Shown piece after piece: positions 27,607-36,422 of a DNA stretch of 64,000 bases. The position numbers and the translations under genes are program-made. The stretch is from DASRHK01 sp963776465. Lineage in GTDB: Bacteria; Pseudomonadota; Gammaproteobacteria; Nevskiales; Nevskiaceae. The notes under the pieces were generated by a model. That model was given only the letters and a program-made list of their open reading frames with translations, did no database searches and had not been told where the DNA came from. Location of the stretch: assembly GCA_963776465.1 (NCBI GenBank), contig CAVZMV010000001.1:812640-876639 (forward strand). The letters run 5' to 3'. Position 1 is the stretch's first letter. The number at the start of each line of letters is the position of its first letter.

Positions 27607-28989
27607 ATGCGCCCCAGCCTTTTCCCGATGAAACTCGTCGCTCCGCTGCTCGCGGCCGTGCTTTGCGCCGTCGCCGGCCCTGCCTCCGCCGCCGTCCAGA
27701 TGCTCGACCGCATCATCGCGGTGGTCAACGACGGCGTGATCCTGCAGTCCGACCTCGACCGCGCCATGGAAGCCGGCCGCCAGCAGATCCGCGAACGCGG
27801 CATCGCCCCGCCCAGCGACGAGATCCTGCGCACGCAGGTGATGGAGCGGCTGATCCTGGTCCGCCTGCAGACGCAGCGCGCGCAGGAAGCCGGCATCAAG
27901 GTCGACGACCGCGAGCTCAACGAGGTGATGGGCAACATCGCCACCCAGAACAAGATGACGCTGGCGGAGTTCGCGCAGCAGCTGAAGAAGGAAGGACAGG
28001 ATTACCTGGCGGTGCGCGAGCAGGTGCGCGACGAGGTGCTGATGCAGCGCCTACGCTCCAAGGAGGTCGAGGGCCGCGTGCTGGTCACCGACGAGGACAT
28101 CGATCTGATGCTCGCCAACGAGGGCAAGGCCCCCGACGCCGAGTACCGGCTGTCGCACATCCTGGTGAAGGTCCCCGATGGCGCGTCGGCAGAAGTCCGC
28201 GACCAGGCGCACAAGAAAGCCGAAGCAGTGCTGAAGAAATTGAAGGACGGCGCCGACTTCGCGCAGACCGCGATCGCCAGCTCCGACGGCCAGCAGGCCC
28301 TGGAAGGCGGCGATCTGGGCTGGCGCAAGGCCGACGACATGCCGGAGCTCTTCGCCCAGCAGCTGCCCAAGCTCAAGGAAGGCGAGCTCTCGCCGCTGCT
28401 GGAGACGGCCTCGGGCTTCCACATCGTGCGCCTCGCGGGCAAGCGCAATTCCGGCGCGCGCTCGCAGCTGGCGGAAACGCGGGCCCAGCACATCCTGCTG
28501 CAGGCCAACGCCATCCGCGACGAGGAGCAGACCAAGGTCCAGGCGCGCGAGGTCTACGAGCAGATCAAGAAGGGCGGCGACTTCACCGAGCTCGCCAAGA
28601 AGTATTCCGACGACCCCGGCTCCAAGGCCGCGGGCGGCGACCTGGGCTGGACGCCGTCCGGTGCGTTCACGCCGGACTTCCAGAAAGAGATCGACCAGCT
28701 CAAGCCCGGCGAGGTCGCGCCGCCGTTCCGCTCGACCTTCGGCTGGCACATCGCCAAGGTGCTCGAGCGGCGCACGCGCGACGTCACCGACGAGTCGCGC
28801 CGGCAGCGCGCGCGCCAGGCGATCCAGAACCGCAAGATGGCCGAAGAGCACGAAAGCTGGCTGCGCAAGCTGCGCGAGGAAGCCTATGTCGAATATCGCC
28901 TCGACAAGGGCGGCAAGACCATCGAAAAACCGGGCAGTGCCGAAAAAGCCGGCGACGAAAAAACGGACGGCGCCAAGCCCTCGTCCTGA
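27607..28989 (+). CDS. surA: Periplasmic chaperone and peptidyl-prolyl isomerase SurA
   Basis: SurA escorts unfolded outer-membrane proteins, LptD among them, through the periplasm. The 460-residue product has a signal peptide (to about Ala29), the N-terminal chaperone domain (LDRIIAVVNDGVILQSDLD) and two parvulin domains (YRLSHILVKVP... and AQHILLQAN...), each ending in the usual FHIVRL/WHIAKVLERR strand. The Lys/Glu-rich tail (about 435-460) is longer than usual. ATG codons at 27607 and 27628 are both possible; I used the first. Confidence 0.95.
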   Translation: MRPSLFPMKLVAPLLAAVLCAVAGPASAAVQMLDRIIAVVNDGVILQSDLDRAMEAGRQQIRERGIAPPSDEILRTQVMERLILVRLQTQRAQEAGIKVDDRELNEVMGNIATQNKMTLAEFAQQLKKEGQDYLAVREQVRDEVLMQRLRSKEVEGRVLVTDEDIDLMLANEGKAPDAEYRLSHILVKVPDGASAEVRDQAHKKAEAVLKKLKDGADFAQTAIASSDGQQALEGGDLGWRKADDMPELFAQQLPKLKEGELSPLLETASGFHIVRLAGKRNSGARSQLAETRAQHILLQANAIRDEEQTKVQAREVYEQIKKGGDFTELAKKYSDDPGSKAAGGDLGWTPSGAFTPDFQKEIDQLKPGEVAPPFRSTFGWHIAKVLERRTRDVTDESRRQRARQAIQNRKMAEEHESWLRKLREEAYVEYRLDKGGKTIEKPGSAEKAGDEKTDGAKPSS

Positions 28990-30010
28990 CGCGCGCCGGC
29001 GGCGCGCGTCCGTCGACGGCGCGCCGGTCGCGCGCATCCTGATCACGCCCGGCGAGCCCGCCGGCATCGGCCCCGATCTCGTGGTGGCGCTGGCGCAAAA
29101 GATCCATCCGCGCGCGGAGCTCGTCGCCGTCTGCGACCCCGACATGCTGCAGGCGCGCGCGCGTCAGCTGAAGCTGCCGCTGACGCTGGAGCTGACGTCG
29201 CCGGAGATGCCGCCGATCGTGCGCGCTGCCGGCGAGCTGTCGGTGCTGCCCGTGGCCGTGGCTGCGCCGCCGGTGGCCGGCAAGCTGGATTCGCGCAACG
29301 CGCACTACGTGCTGGAGTCGCTGTCGCTGGCGATGAATTGGTGCCTGGACGGCCACGCTCAGGCGCTGGTCACCGGCCCAGTGCAGAAGAGCGTGATCAA
29401 CGATGCCGGCATCGCCTTCTCCGGGCATACCGAGTTCCTCGCCGAGCGCAGCCGCACGCCGACGCCGGTGATGATGCTGGTCGCAGGTTCATTGCGTGTG
29501 GCGCTGGCGACGACGCACCTCCCCTTGCGGGACGTGGCCCATCACCTGACGCGGGAAGGGCTCGAGCGCGTGCTGCGCGTTCTGCTGAAGGATCTGCGTG
29601 CGCGCTTCGGCATCGCCTCGCCGCGCGTGCTGGTCGCAGGCCTGAACCCGCATGCCGGCGAAGGGGGCTACCTGGGCAACGAGGAAACCGACGTCATCCG
29701 CCCGGTCGTCGACAAGCTGCGTCTCGAGGGATTCAAGCTGACGGGCCCGTTGCCCGCAGACACGCTGTTCACGCCGCGGCACCTGAAGGACGCCGACGCG
29801 GTGCTGGCGATGTATCACGATCAGGGTCTGCCGGTGCTCAAGTACGCCGGCTTCGGCGAGGCGGTCAACGTCACGCTCGGCCTCCCCTTCATCCGCACCT
29901 CGGTCGACCACGGCACCGCGCTGGATCTCGCCGGTACCGGCAAGGCCGAGGTCGGCAGCCTCGAAGCGGCGCTGGCGATGGCATTGACGCTGGTCGACGC
30001 ACGCAAGTGA
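28886..30010 (+). CDS. pdxA: 4-hydroxythreonine-4-phosphate dehydrogenase PdxA
   Basis: PdxA oxidises 4-phosphohydroxy-threonine in DXP-dependent pyridoxal phosphate synthesis. Family signatures are TPGEPAGIGPD, SGHTEFLAER, AGLNPHAGEGG, AMYHDQGLPVLKY and SVDHGTALDLAGTG, including the metal-binding His residues. The start is a problem: homology begins around 29033, but no ATG, GTG or TTG lies just before it in frame. The nearest ATG (28886) lies inside surA and adds about 49 Arg/Lys/Ala-rich residues. Either a rare start codon is used or a base is wrong here. The stop overlaps the rsmA start. Confidence 0.9.
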   Translation: MSNIASTRAARPSKNRAVPKKPATKKRTAPSPRPDARRRRASVDGAPVARILITPGEPAGIGPDLVVALAQKIHPRAELVAVCDPDMLQARARQLKLPLTLELTSPEMPPIVRAAGELSVLPVAVAAPPVAGKLDSRNAHYVLESLSLAMNWCLDGHAQALVTGPVQKSVINDAGIAFSGHTEFLAERSRTPTPVMMLVAGSLRVALATTHLPLRDVAHHLTREGLERVLRVLLKDLRARFGIASPRVLVAGLNPHAGEGGYLGNEETDVIRPVVDKLRLEGFKLTGPLPADTLFTPRHLKDADAVLAMYHDQGLPVLKYAGFGEAVNVTLGLPFIRTSVDHGTALDLAGTGKAEVGSLEAALAMALTLVDARK

Positions 30011-30783
30011 GCGCGCCGCATCGCGCGCGCAAGCGCTTCGGCCAGAATTTCCTGCACGATCCGTACGTGATCGAGCGCATCGTGCGCGCGATCAAGCCGC
30101 AAGCCGACGAGACCTTGGTGGAGATCGGCCCGGGCCTGGGCGCGTTGACCAAGCCGCTGCTGGAAGCGGCAGGCAAGCTGTTCGTGGTGGAACTGGATCG
30201 CGACGTGATCCCGCTGCTCAAGGACGCCTGCGGCGATCATCCGGGCCTGCAGATCTTGCAGGCGGACGCGCTCAAGGTCGACTACGCGCGTTTCGCGGGC
30301 GCGGACGGCAAGCTGCGCCTGATCGGCAACCTGCCCTACAACATCTCCACGCCGTTGCTGTTCCATCTGCTGAAGTTCGCGGATCGCATCCGCGACATGC
30401 ATTTCATGCTGCAGAAGGAAGTGGTCGAGCGGATGTGCGCCGCGCCGGACACCGAAGCCTACGGCCGCCTGACGGTGACGCTCGCTGCGCGCGCGGAGTG
30501 CGAGGAGCTGTTCCACGTCGGCTCTGGCGCATTCACGCCGGCGCCGAAGGTCGACTCCGCGGTCGTGCGCGTCACGCCGCGACCGGCGCCCTTCCCGATC
30601 CACGACCTCGCGCGCTTCGATCGCGTCGTCACCGCCGGCTTCGGCCAGCGGCGCAAGACACTATCGAACGCGCTCAAGGGCGTGATGACCGCCGACCAGA
30701 TCCGCGCAGCGGGCATCGATCCAGGCGCGCGCGCGGAGACGTTGGCGCCGGCGCAGTTCGCGACGCTGGCGAACGTGACGTGA
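30007..30783 (+). CDS. rsmA: 16S rRNA dimethyladenosine transferase RsmA (KsgA)
   Basis: RsmA dimethylates two adjacent adenines in the 3' terminal helix of 16S rRNA late in small-subunit assembly. The 258-residue product has FGQNFLHD (11-18), the SAM motif EIGPGLGALT (about 38-47), the catalytic NLPYNIST and the C-terminal FGQRRKTLSNALKG. The GTG start overlaps the pdxA stop by four bases. In most Gammaproteobacteria apaG and apaH follow directly. Here a palindromic repeat and the convergent Tad operon intervene and apaH is 12 kb away. Confidence 0.96.
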   Translation: MSAPHRARKRFGQNFLHDPYVIERIVRAIKPQADETLVEIGPGLGALTKPLLEAAGKLFVVELDRDVIPLLKDACGDHPGLQILQADALKVDYARFAGADGKLRLIGNLPYNISTPLLFHLLKFADRIRDMHFMLQKEVVERMCAAPDTEAYGRLTVTLAARAECEELFHVGSGAFTPAPKVDSAVVRVTPRPAPFPIHDLARFDRVVTAGFGQRRKTLSNALKGVMTADQIRAAGIDPGARAETLAPAQFATLANVT

Positions 30784-30804
30784 CAGCGATCGCCGGTACG
30801 GCCT

Positions 30805-30872
30805 GCCGGGGGACGCCTGAAAAGCTCCGTTTAGCTCGACGTGCGCCATCCCTGGCGCCCGACGCCCCCGGC
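30805..30872. repeat. Palindromic repeat element, inverted copy (B1)
   Basis: Eight-base arms GCCGGGGG and CCCCCGGC flank a core whose reverse complement (GGGCGCCAGGGATGGCGC followed by an ACGTCGAGC stretch) matches the core at 51,204-51,221 closely and that at 15.25 kb more loosely. It begins 22 bases past the rsmA stop and may act as a terminator or mRNA stabiliser. Confidence 0.75.
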
Positions 30873-30914
30873 GAGCCGCACCGGACGATGGCGAGGCTGC
30901 CTGATAGCGAGCGT

Positions 30915-31006
30915 CCGGTCTGGTTCGACGCGGGCGTGTGGCGCCAGGGACGGCGCCACCCGAGGCTGACGGAGCTGTTAAGTCGTCCCGCGTCGGACCA
31001 GACCGG
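30915..31006. repeat. Palindromic repeat element (B2), near-identical to the opgG-opgH copy
   Basis: Twenty-base arms at 30915-30934 and 30987-31006 pair with one mismatch. The 58-base core (30932-30989) differs from 15251-15308 at only two positions and contains the same GTGGCGCC/GGCGCCAC hairpin. It lies between the convergent rsmA and PAS genes. With copy B1 it accounts for most of the 260-base gap. Confidence 0.9.
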
Positions 31007-31043
31007 CGGTCGCATGCGGCGGCTCCGCTTTGCTTGCGCCGAC

Positions 31044-32855
31044 CTACCGCCGATCTCGCGTCCGCGCCAGCGGCACCACGTTATTGCCGCCCTCGCGCGT
31101 GGACAGGTCGGAGGCGACCGCCATGAACACCGGCGGCTCCTCGTCGCGCGAGAAGTTCAGGCGCACTTCCACCGGATAGGTCGTGCCGTCGGCGCGCTTG
31201 TGCTCGGAGCGATAGACCAGGTGCTCCAGGTCGCCGCCGCGCAGCCGGTTCAGGTAGCCGTGGAACGTCGCCATGTCCAGCGTCGGCGCGATCGACAGCG
31301 GCGTCATCCGCACGAGCTGCTCCGGCGCGTAGCCGAGGTTGCGGCGCGCGCCGCGGTTGACCTCGATGAAGTACAGCGACTGCGAGTCGAAGATGTAGAC
31401 CTCTTCCATCGCGTTGTCGAGCAGCCGCCCGAGCCGCAGCGTCAGGTTGTCGGTACGTAGCCGCTCGGTGATGTCGCGGACGATGACGACCAGGCCTTCG
31501 TCCACGCCCATCTGCATCGGCTCGACCACGAGCTCGACCGGGAACGTGGTCGCATCCTTGCGCCAGCCAACGACCTTGGGCAGGCGCGGGCCGCCCTGCG
31601 CGGCGGCGACGTAGTCGGTCAGCTTGATGCCCGGCGAGTTCAGGAACGGCACCGGCATCAGCTTGCTGACGGTGACGCCTTCGAGCTCCTCGCGCGTGTA
31701 GCCGAACATGCGGCTGGCGCGGGTGTTGGCGAAGCGCACGACGCCGGCGCGATCGGTGGTGAGCACGCCCTCCACCAGGTGATCGATCACGCCCTGCGAA
31801 AGCTTCGCCTCGCGACGCAGCGCGTCCATCGCGTAGTGGCGCTGCGCCACGTCGTGGAACAGCATCACCGCGCCCTCGGTGACGTTGTGCTCGTCCTTGA
31901 GCAGCGCCGCCATGACCTCGATCGGCTGCTCCTCGCCGTTGCGCGCGCGCAAGAGCCGCTCCATCGGCTTGACCTCGGCACCGTCGTTGAGCGCGAGCTC
32001 CGCGGGCGTCAGCTTCTGCTCGCGGTCGTCGCCACGGATGTGGAACACCGAGTACACCGGGCGACCCAAAGCGTCCGTCGCGGTCCAGCCGGTGAGCTTC
32101 TCCGCGGTGGCGTTCAGCGACAGCACGCGCGCGTCGCGATCGACGACCAGCATCGCGCGCCCGAGCTGATCCAGGGCGCCGCCCATGCGGCTGCGCAGCT
32201 CGATGGCCGCCTGCTGGCGCCGCTGCGCCGGCGCGACGCTACCTGCTTCCGCCTCCAGCCGCTGGCGCAGCTGCGTCGGCGCGGGTCGTCCGCGACGCCA
32301 CAGCAGGTACAGGGCGACGATCAGCCCGAGCGCAAGCGCGCCGCCGATCACCGAGTCGCGTTTGAGCCGGGCAATGGCCGCCTCGTGGATCGCGCGCTCC
32401 GCGGGCGCGCCGACCGCGTACTCCAGCGTCGCGCGCGCGCCAGTGCCGTCGGCTATCTGCACACGTCCGTAGTTGCTGGTGAACGCGTAGAGGGCTTCGC
32501 GCACCTGCTCGCGCGCGGTGGCCGTCAGGAAATCCAGCGGCAGCCGCTCGTAGCGGCCGACCACCGCGAGCACCACGCCGCCGGCATCGCGCAGCGAGAG
32601 GAACTTGAAGCCCAGGTCGCGACGATGCAGCAGCCCGTCGAGCGTCTGGCGCACTGCCATCTCGTAGCCTTCTGCGATCGGCTGCTGCAGCGCCATCGTC
32701 GCCTCGGTGAGCGCGTGCCGGCGGTCCAGCTCGTCCTGCCAGCGATCGGCAGCGCGCCAGCTTGACGCGCACAGCAGCAGCAACGCGATCGCGCAGCCTG
32801 CGGCCACAATCGATGCGGCGAGCTCGCGCAACCTTGCGGGATCCCAGGCGCTCAT
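31044..32855 (-). CDS. Membrane-bound triple-PAS sensor without output domain, last gene of the Tad operon
   Basis: A 603-residue protein with membrane segments at about 12-30 and 168-187 enclosing a roughly 135-residue periplasmic region, then three cytoplasmic PAS/PAC units: about 225-340 (ending VMLFHDVAQRHYAMD), 345-470 (LVEGVLTTDRAGVVRFAN to VVIVRDITERLRTDN) and 475-590 (EEVYIFDSQSLYFIEVN to FMAVASDLSTRE). After the third PAS only about 12 residues remain. I see no histidine kinase, GGDEF, EAL, HTH or phosphatase signature. Its ATG overlaps the tadG stop by four bases, so it is produced with the pilus. It may signal through a partner, or an output domain may have been lost at the adjacent repeat. 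Confidence 0.85.
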   Translation of the reverse strand: MSAWDPARLRELAASIVAAGCAIALLLLCASSWRAADRWQDELDRRHALTEATMALQQPIAEGYEMAVRQTLDGLLHRRDLGFKFLSLRDAGGVVLAVVGRYERLPLDFLTATAREQVREALYAFTSNYGRVQIADGTGARATLEYAVGAPAERAIHEAAIARLKRDSVIGGALALGLIVALYLLWRRGRPAPTQLRQRLEAEAGSVAPAQRRQQAAIELRSRMGGALDQLGRAMLVVDRDARVLSLNATAEKLTGWTATDALGRPVYSVFHIRGDDREQKLTPAELALNDGAEVKPMERLLRARNGEEQPIEVMAALLKDEHNVTEGAVMLFHDVAQRHYAMDALRREAKLSQGVIDHLVEGVLTTDRAGVVRFANTRASRMFGYTREELEGVTVSKLMPVPFLNSPGIKLTDYVAAAQGGPRLPKVVGWRKDATTFPVELVVEPMQMGVDEGLVVIVRDITERLRTDNLTLRLGRLLDNAMEEVYIFDSQSLYFIEVNRGARRNLGYAPEQLVRMTPLSIAPTLDMATFHGYLNRLRGGDLEHLVYRSEHKRADGTTYPVEVRLNFSRDEEPPVFMAVASDLSTREGGNNVVPLARTRDRR

Positions 32856-34528
32856 CGGGCGAAGAGCACCGGCTGCTGCGCGACGACGCTGCGTACCTGG
32901 ATGCGCGCCGTGCCGGCGCTGGCGCCGAGCACGTCCGCGAGCGGCGCGAGCAGCTGCTCGTTCAAGCGGCGCAGGGCCATGTCGAGCAGCGGCCGCACCG
33001 TGTTCTCCGCCAACGCCTTTGCCAGGTCCTGCTCCGGGCTCAGCTGGATCACCGGGTCGATGTCGAAGGAGATGCTCTCCGACGCTTCGCTGACGGCTGC
33101 AGCGATGGCGCTGGCCGGATCGGTGCCGATGGTCTGCGGCGGTGACGGGAACGGGCCCTCGAACTGCAGTGACGCTTCCTCGCCGCCGTGGATCTCACCA
33201 TGCGCTGAGGCCACCAGGCGCACCGGAACGCCGATCTGGCTCAGATCGACGATGGGCGTCGCCGGCAGCGGGAACGTCGGCGGCGTTTCGGCGCGGATGT
33301 CGAAGCTGCCGATGCCGATGCCGCCTACGCCGCTGTGGGCTTGCACGGCCACCACCGCTTGCGGACGTCCCCGCTGGGCGCAATGAAGGTCGGTGACGGC
33401 GGCGCTGGCATCCGCCAGCTGCAGATACAGGCTCACGCTGATGGGGCTCCTCGGTACGCCTTCCTGGCCGAACGTTATCTCGGCCTGCAGCAGTCCCTGA
33501 GCGGTATTGGCGAACGTCTGCGGCTGACCCTCAGCGTCAGTGGTGGCCGGGCCGATCGCCGGCCTTGCCAGCTCCAGCAGTCGCAGCGTGATCTTGCTGC
33601 GCGCAATCCCTGGCAGATCGACCGGCACGGCCAGCTCGAGGGCGTTGTCGCCGTTGGCCGCCTGCGCCAGCGCGCTCACCAGGGCACCGACGTTGACGAG
33701 CGCGTCGTCCGCGGTGGCCCCTGCCGGCACGCCCAGCACCTGGCGGGGCACGACGGTGCGCGACGTGTCCGAGCCGCCGGAAATGGCGTCGAGCGTCGCA
33801 CGCACGGCGGCGTTGCCGTCCAGGCCCACGGCGGTGGCGATGACGTCGAGCAGCCCCGGTGCAGTGGTCTGGGTGTCGAGGAAGTCGTCGACGCCGCCGG
33901 CGTTGGCCGCGGCGGCGAGATCGCCCAGGCTCACCGAGGCGTTGAACAGGCCGCCGTAGGACAGCGTTGACAGGGCCAGGCTGTTGTTGCCGAGCATGCC
34001 GCCCAGCGCGGCGTTGATGACGTCCGGATTGACCTCGGCCAGGCTGCTGGCGACGTCCAGCGACACGATCGGACGCAGCGTGGCGGCAGCGGACGTCGTC
34101 ATCACGCCGCCCTGGTTGCTGGAGAACAGCGGGATCAGCTTGTTCGGCAGCGGCCGCCGCAGCGTCACGCGGACGGCGTCGGCGCCGGGGCTGTCGTCGG
34201 ACACGAAGCCGCGCACGCCGCCGACGGTCTCCTGTCGCCCGATCTCCACCGCACCCGCCGTGAGGTAAGCCAGCGAGGTGCCGTTGCGCTGGACGCTGGC
34301 GGCCGCTTCTCCGGCGGCGGCGCCATGCGGGTCGTCCACCTGGCCCAGGCAGCCGCCGGCGGAGCGCGCCGCGTCGAGCGCGGCCATGTCGGCGACCAGC
34401 TGCAAATCGCGATGGAGGAAGTAGAGCCGGCCCAGGTCCAGCGACATGCCCAGCGCGGCGACCGAGGCGACCATCGAGATCGCGACGAAGACTGCGGAAG
34501 CACCCCGCTGTCGCGCTGAACCACGCAT
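32852..34528 (-). CDS. tadG: TadG-like pilus-associated protein
   Basis: A 558-residue protein with the N-terminal TadE/TadG-type segment RQRGASAVFVAISMV and the conserved continuation GMSLDLGRLYFLHRDLQLVADMAALDAAR. It is followed by a long secreted region without a clear von Willebrand domain. The prepilin-like Glu at +5 after the Gly is replaced by Phe, as is common in TadG, so it is probably an anchored assembly factor rather than a pilin. It lies 3 bases after the DUF3613 gene and is coupled to the PAS gene downstream. Confidence 0.82.
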   Translation of the reverse strand: MRGSARQRGASAVFVAISMVASVAALGMSLDLGRLYFLHRDLQLVADMAALDAARSAGGCLGQVDDPHGAAAGEAAASVQRNGTSLAYLTAGAVEIGRQETVGGVRGFVSDDSPGADAVRVTLRRPLPNKLIPLFSSNQGGVMTTSAAATLRPIVSLDVASSLAEVNPDVINAALGGMLGNNSLALSTLSYGGLFNASVSLGDLAAAANAGGVDDFLDTQTTAPGLLDVIATAVGLDGNAAVRATLDAISGGSDTSRTVVPRQVLGVPAGATADDALVNVGALVSALAQAANGDNALELAVPVDLPGIARSKITLRLLELARPAIGPATTDAEGQPQTFANTAQGLLQAEITFGQEGVPRSPISVSLYLQLADASAAVTDLHCAQRGRPQAVVAVQAHSGVGGIGIGSFDIRAETPPTFPLPATPIVDLSQIGVPVRLVASAHGEIHGGEEASLQFEGPFPSPPQTIGTDPASAIAAAVSEASESISFDIDPVIQLSPEQDLAKALAENTVRPLLDMALRRLNEQLLAPLADVLGASAGTARIQVRSVVAQQPVLFAR

Positions 34529-34531
34529 CGA

Positions 34532-34789
34532 CTATTTCGGCGCGTCGCCCGTGCGCTCGCGCTCGAAGCGCTCCGGGATCGGGCGGGTGAAGCTCTGCAG
34601 ATAGCGCTGGTAGACCCGGTCGGCGGCCTCGCCCGGGAGGCCGCGCGGCGGCGCCGTCTTGGCAGGGTTGCGCTGCGCCGCCAGCCAGGCGCGCGTCTGC
34701 TGGCCGCGAACGTCGTTGTCCGCGGCGGCGGCGGCGGTGCCCGCAAGCATTGCAAGCACGAGTGCGATCGATGTCTTCATGGCGTTCAT
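34532..34789 (-). CDS. Small DUF3613 protein of the Tad locus
   Basis: An 85-residue secreted protein: a signal peptide (to about Ala20), then the DUF3613 core with QTRAWLAAQRNPAK, GLPGEAADRVYQRYLQSFTRPIPERFERE. Such proteins recur in Tad clusters between tadD and tadG, with no known activity. I chose the ATG at 34789 because it overlaps the tadD stop by four bases; a second ATG three codons later is possible. Confidence 0.82.
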   Translation of the reverse strand: MNAMKTSIALVLAMLAGTAAAAADNDVRGQQTRAWLAAQRNPAKTAPPRGLPGEAADRVYQRYLQSFTRPIPERFERERTGDAPK

Positions 34790-35487
34790 CCTTTGCGCGT
34801 CGCCTTGGCCGGGGCGATGGGTGCGGGCTTGGCGGGCTTGGCCGGCGCGGCTGGCGCCTGCACAGCCTGCGCCTGCCGGCGCAATTCGCCAAGGGTCTGC
34901 TGGGAAATGTTCCACTGGCTCTTCAGGCGCGTGATCCGGGCCTCATCTTTCATCAGGATCAGCAGGATCACCAGGTTGTTGCGATATCTTTCCGTGGCCG
35001 GCGCAAGCTCGGTGGCCGTGGCCAGCTCCGGCAGCGCTTCCTTGAACCGACCGTTGCTCATCAGGGCGTAGCCCAGGTCGTTGCGCCACTGCGCGGTGGT
35101 CGGACGCCGCGCCACCGCGGCCCGCAGATAGGAGATGCCGACGTCCGGATGGGCGCGCACGTGCAGCAAGCCCAGGCCGTGGTAGCCGTCGCCGGCGTAC
35201 TCGCCGCGCAGCAGCTTGCGGTACATGGCGTCGGCCTCGGCGGTGCGGCCCAGCGCGGCCAGGGTGTCCGCGCGCAGCGCCGACAAGGCGTCGCTCTCGC
35301 CGGAGCGCCGGCGCTCGTCGTCGATGTGCGCCAGCGCGGCGTAGTACTGGCCGTTTCCGAGCATGCCGCGGATGAGGTCGGCATGGACCGCTGCCTCGGT
35401 GCTGCTCGAGGCGCCGCCCTTGAGGGCCGGCAGCGAGCACGCCGACAGCGCCAGCGCCGCCGACAGCAGCAGGAGCGCCGGCTTCAT
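34786..35487 (-). CDS. tadD: Tad pilus assembly lipoprotein TadD (TPR)
   Basis: A 233-residue lipoprotein with signal peptide and lipobox LSACS (Cys17), then TPR-type helical repeats (YRKLLRGEYAGDGYHGLGLLHVRAHPDVG, WRNDLGYALMSNGRFKEALPELATATELAP). TadD is thought to help assemble or stabilise the RcpA secretin, in the manner of pilotins. The C-terminus is a Pro/Ala/Lys-rich tail. It overlaps tadC by four bases upstream and the DUF3613 gene by four bases downstream. Confidence 0.9.
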   Translation of the reverse strand: MKPALLLLSAALALSACSLPALKGGASSSTEAAVHADLIRGMLGNGQYYAALAHIDDERRRSGESDALSALRADTLAALGRTAEADAMYRKLLRGEYAGDGYHGLGLLHVRAHPDVGISYLRAAVARRPTTAQWRNDLGYALMSNGRFKEALPELATATELAPATERYRNNLVILLILMKDEARITRLKSQWNISQQTLGELRRQAQAVQAPAAPAKPAKPAPIAPAKATRKG

Positions 35488-36422
35488 CGCGTGGTCACCT
35501 CCGCGAACGCGCGGAACAGCGCCATCACCGCCGGCCCAGCGACGAAGATCAGCAGCGCCGGGAAGAAGAAGCAGACCATGACGATGGTCATGTTGCCGGA
35601 CATCCGGTTCACCGCTTCGCGCAGGTCGATGTCGCGGCGCTGCTCAAGCACCTTCATCATGTCGATCAGCGGTTCGCGGATCTCGCCGCCGTAGCGGTCG
35701 ACCTGGCGCAGCACCGACAGCACGCCGGCCAGGTCCGGCACCTCGAGCACGTCGCCGATCCCGCGCAGCACCTCGGCGGTGTCGCCGCCGGCCTCCAGCG
35801 AGCGCAGCACCAGCTCGAACTCCTTGCCCAGCTCCGGCAGGACGCCGCGTCCCTCGCGCACCAGGCTCGCGATGGCCTGGCGCGTCGACAGCCCGGCTTC
35901 GAACAGCAGGACGAGAAGGTGGATGAAGAGCGGTACCTCGGCCTTGATGCGGACGCGTCGCGCCGCGGCGATGCGCCGCAGCGTCCACATCGGCGCGAGC
36001 AGCGACACGACGATCAGCGCGACGGTCTCCAGCAGCAACAGCAAACCGCTGGTCTCTCCGGCGATCCACAGGCCCAGCGCGAACAGCACCGCCGACGCCG
36101 GCAGCGCCGCCTGCGTCGCGTAGAACAGCAGCCGCGCGCCGACGTCGCGCCAGCCCGCCTGCACCAGCAGCCGGTCGGCCTCGCCCTGGGTGTCCATCAG
36201 CCGCTCGATGCGGCGGCCGCGGCGCGCGAGCAGCGTCAGCCACGAGTGTGTCTCCGTCACGCCGAACTCGTCGCCGGCGACGTCGACGCCCTGCCCCTGC
36301 AGACGGCTCTGCAGGCGGCCGGCGCCGCGCGTCTGCATGACCAGCACCGTGATCGCGCCGATCGCCGCTGCACCGAGCAGCAGCGCCATCGTCACCAGCA
36401 CCGCGAAGGCGGCCGGCGTCAT
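35484..36422 (-). CDS. tadC: Tad inner-membrane platform protein TadC
   Basis: A 312-residue type II secretion system F-domain protein. There is an N-terminal membrane segment (about 5-28), a second hydrophobic pair (about 100-145), the T2SSF domain (VPLFIHLLVLLFEAGLSTRQAIASL) and C-terminal membrane segments (MTIVMVCFFFPALLIFVAGPAVMALF). With TadB it forms the platform on which TadA works. The ATG at 36422 overlaps the tadB stop by four bases. Confidence 0.92.
   Translation of the reverse strand: MTPAAFAVLVTMALLLGAAAIGAITVLVMQTRGAGRLQSRLQGQGVDVAGDEFGVTETHSWLTLLARRGRRIERLMDTQGEADRLLVQAGWRDVGARLLFYATQAALPASAVLFALGLWIAGETSGLLLLLETVALIVVSLLAPMWTLRRIAAARRVRIKAEVPLFIHLLVLLFEAGLSTRQAIASLVREGRGVLPELGKEFELVLRSLEAGGDTAEVLRGIGDVLEVPDLAGVLSVLRQVDRYGGEIREPLIDMMKVLEQRRDIDLREAVNRMSGNMTIVMVCFFFPALLIFVAGPAVMALFRAFAEVTTR

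Noticed and set aside
30435..31460. A 341-codon plus-strand open frame over the rsmA end and the following gap
   Set aside because: It crosses rsmA in a different frame, the palindromic repeats and the antisense of the PAS gene; nothing in it is conserved. It is not the missing apaG.
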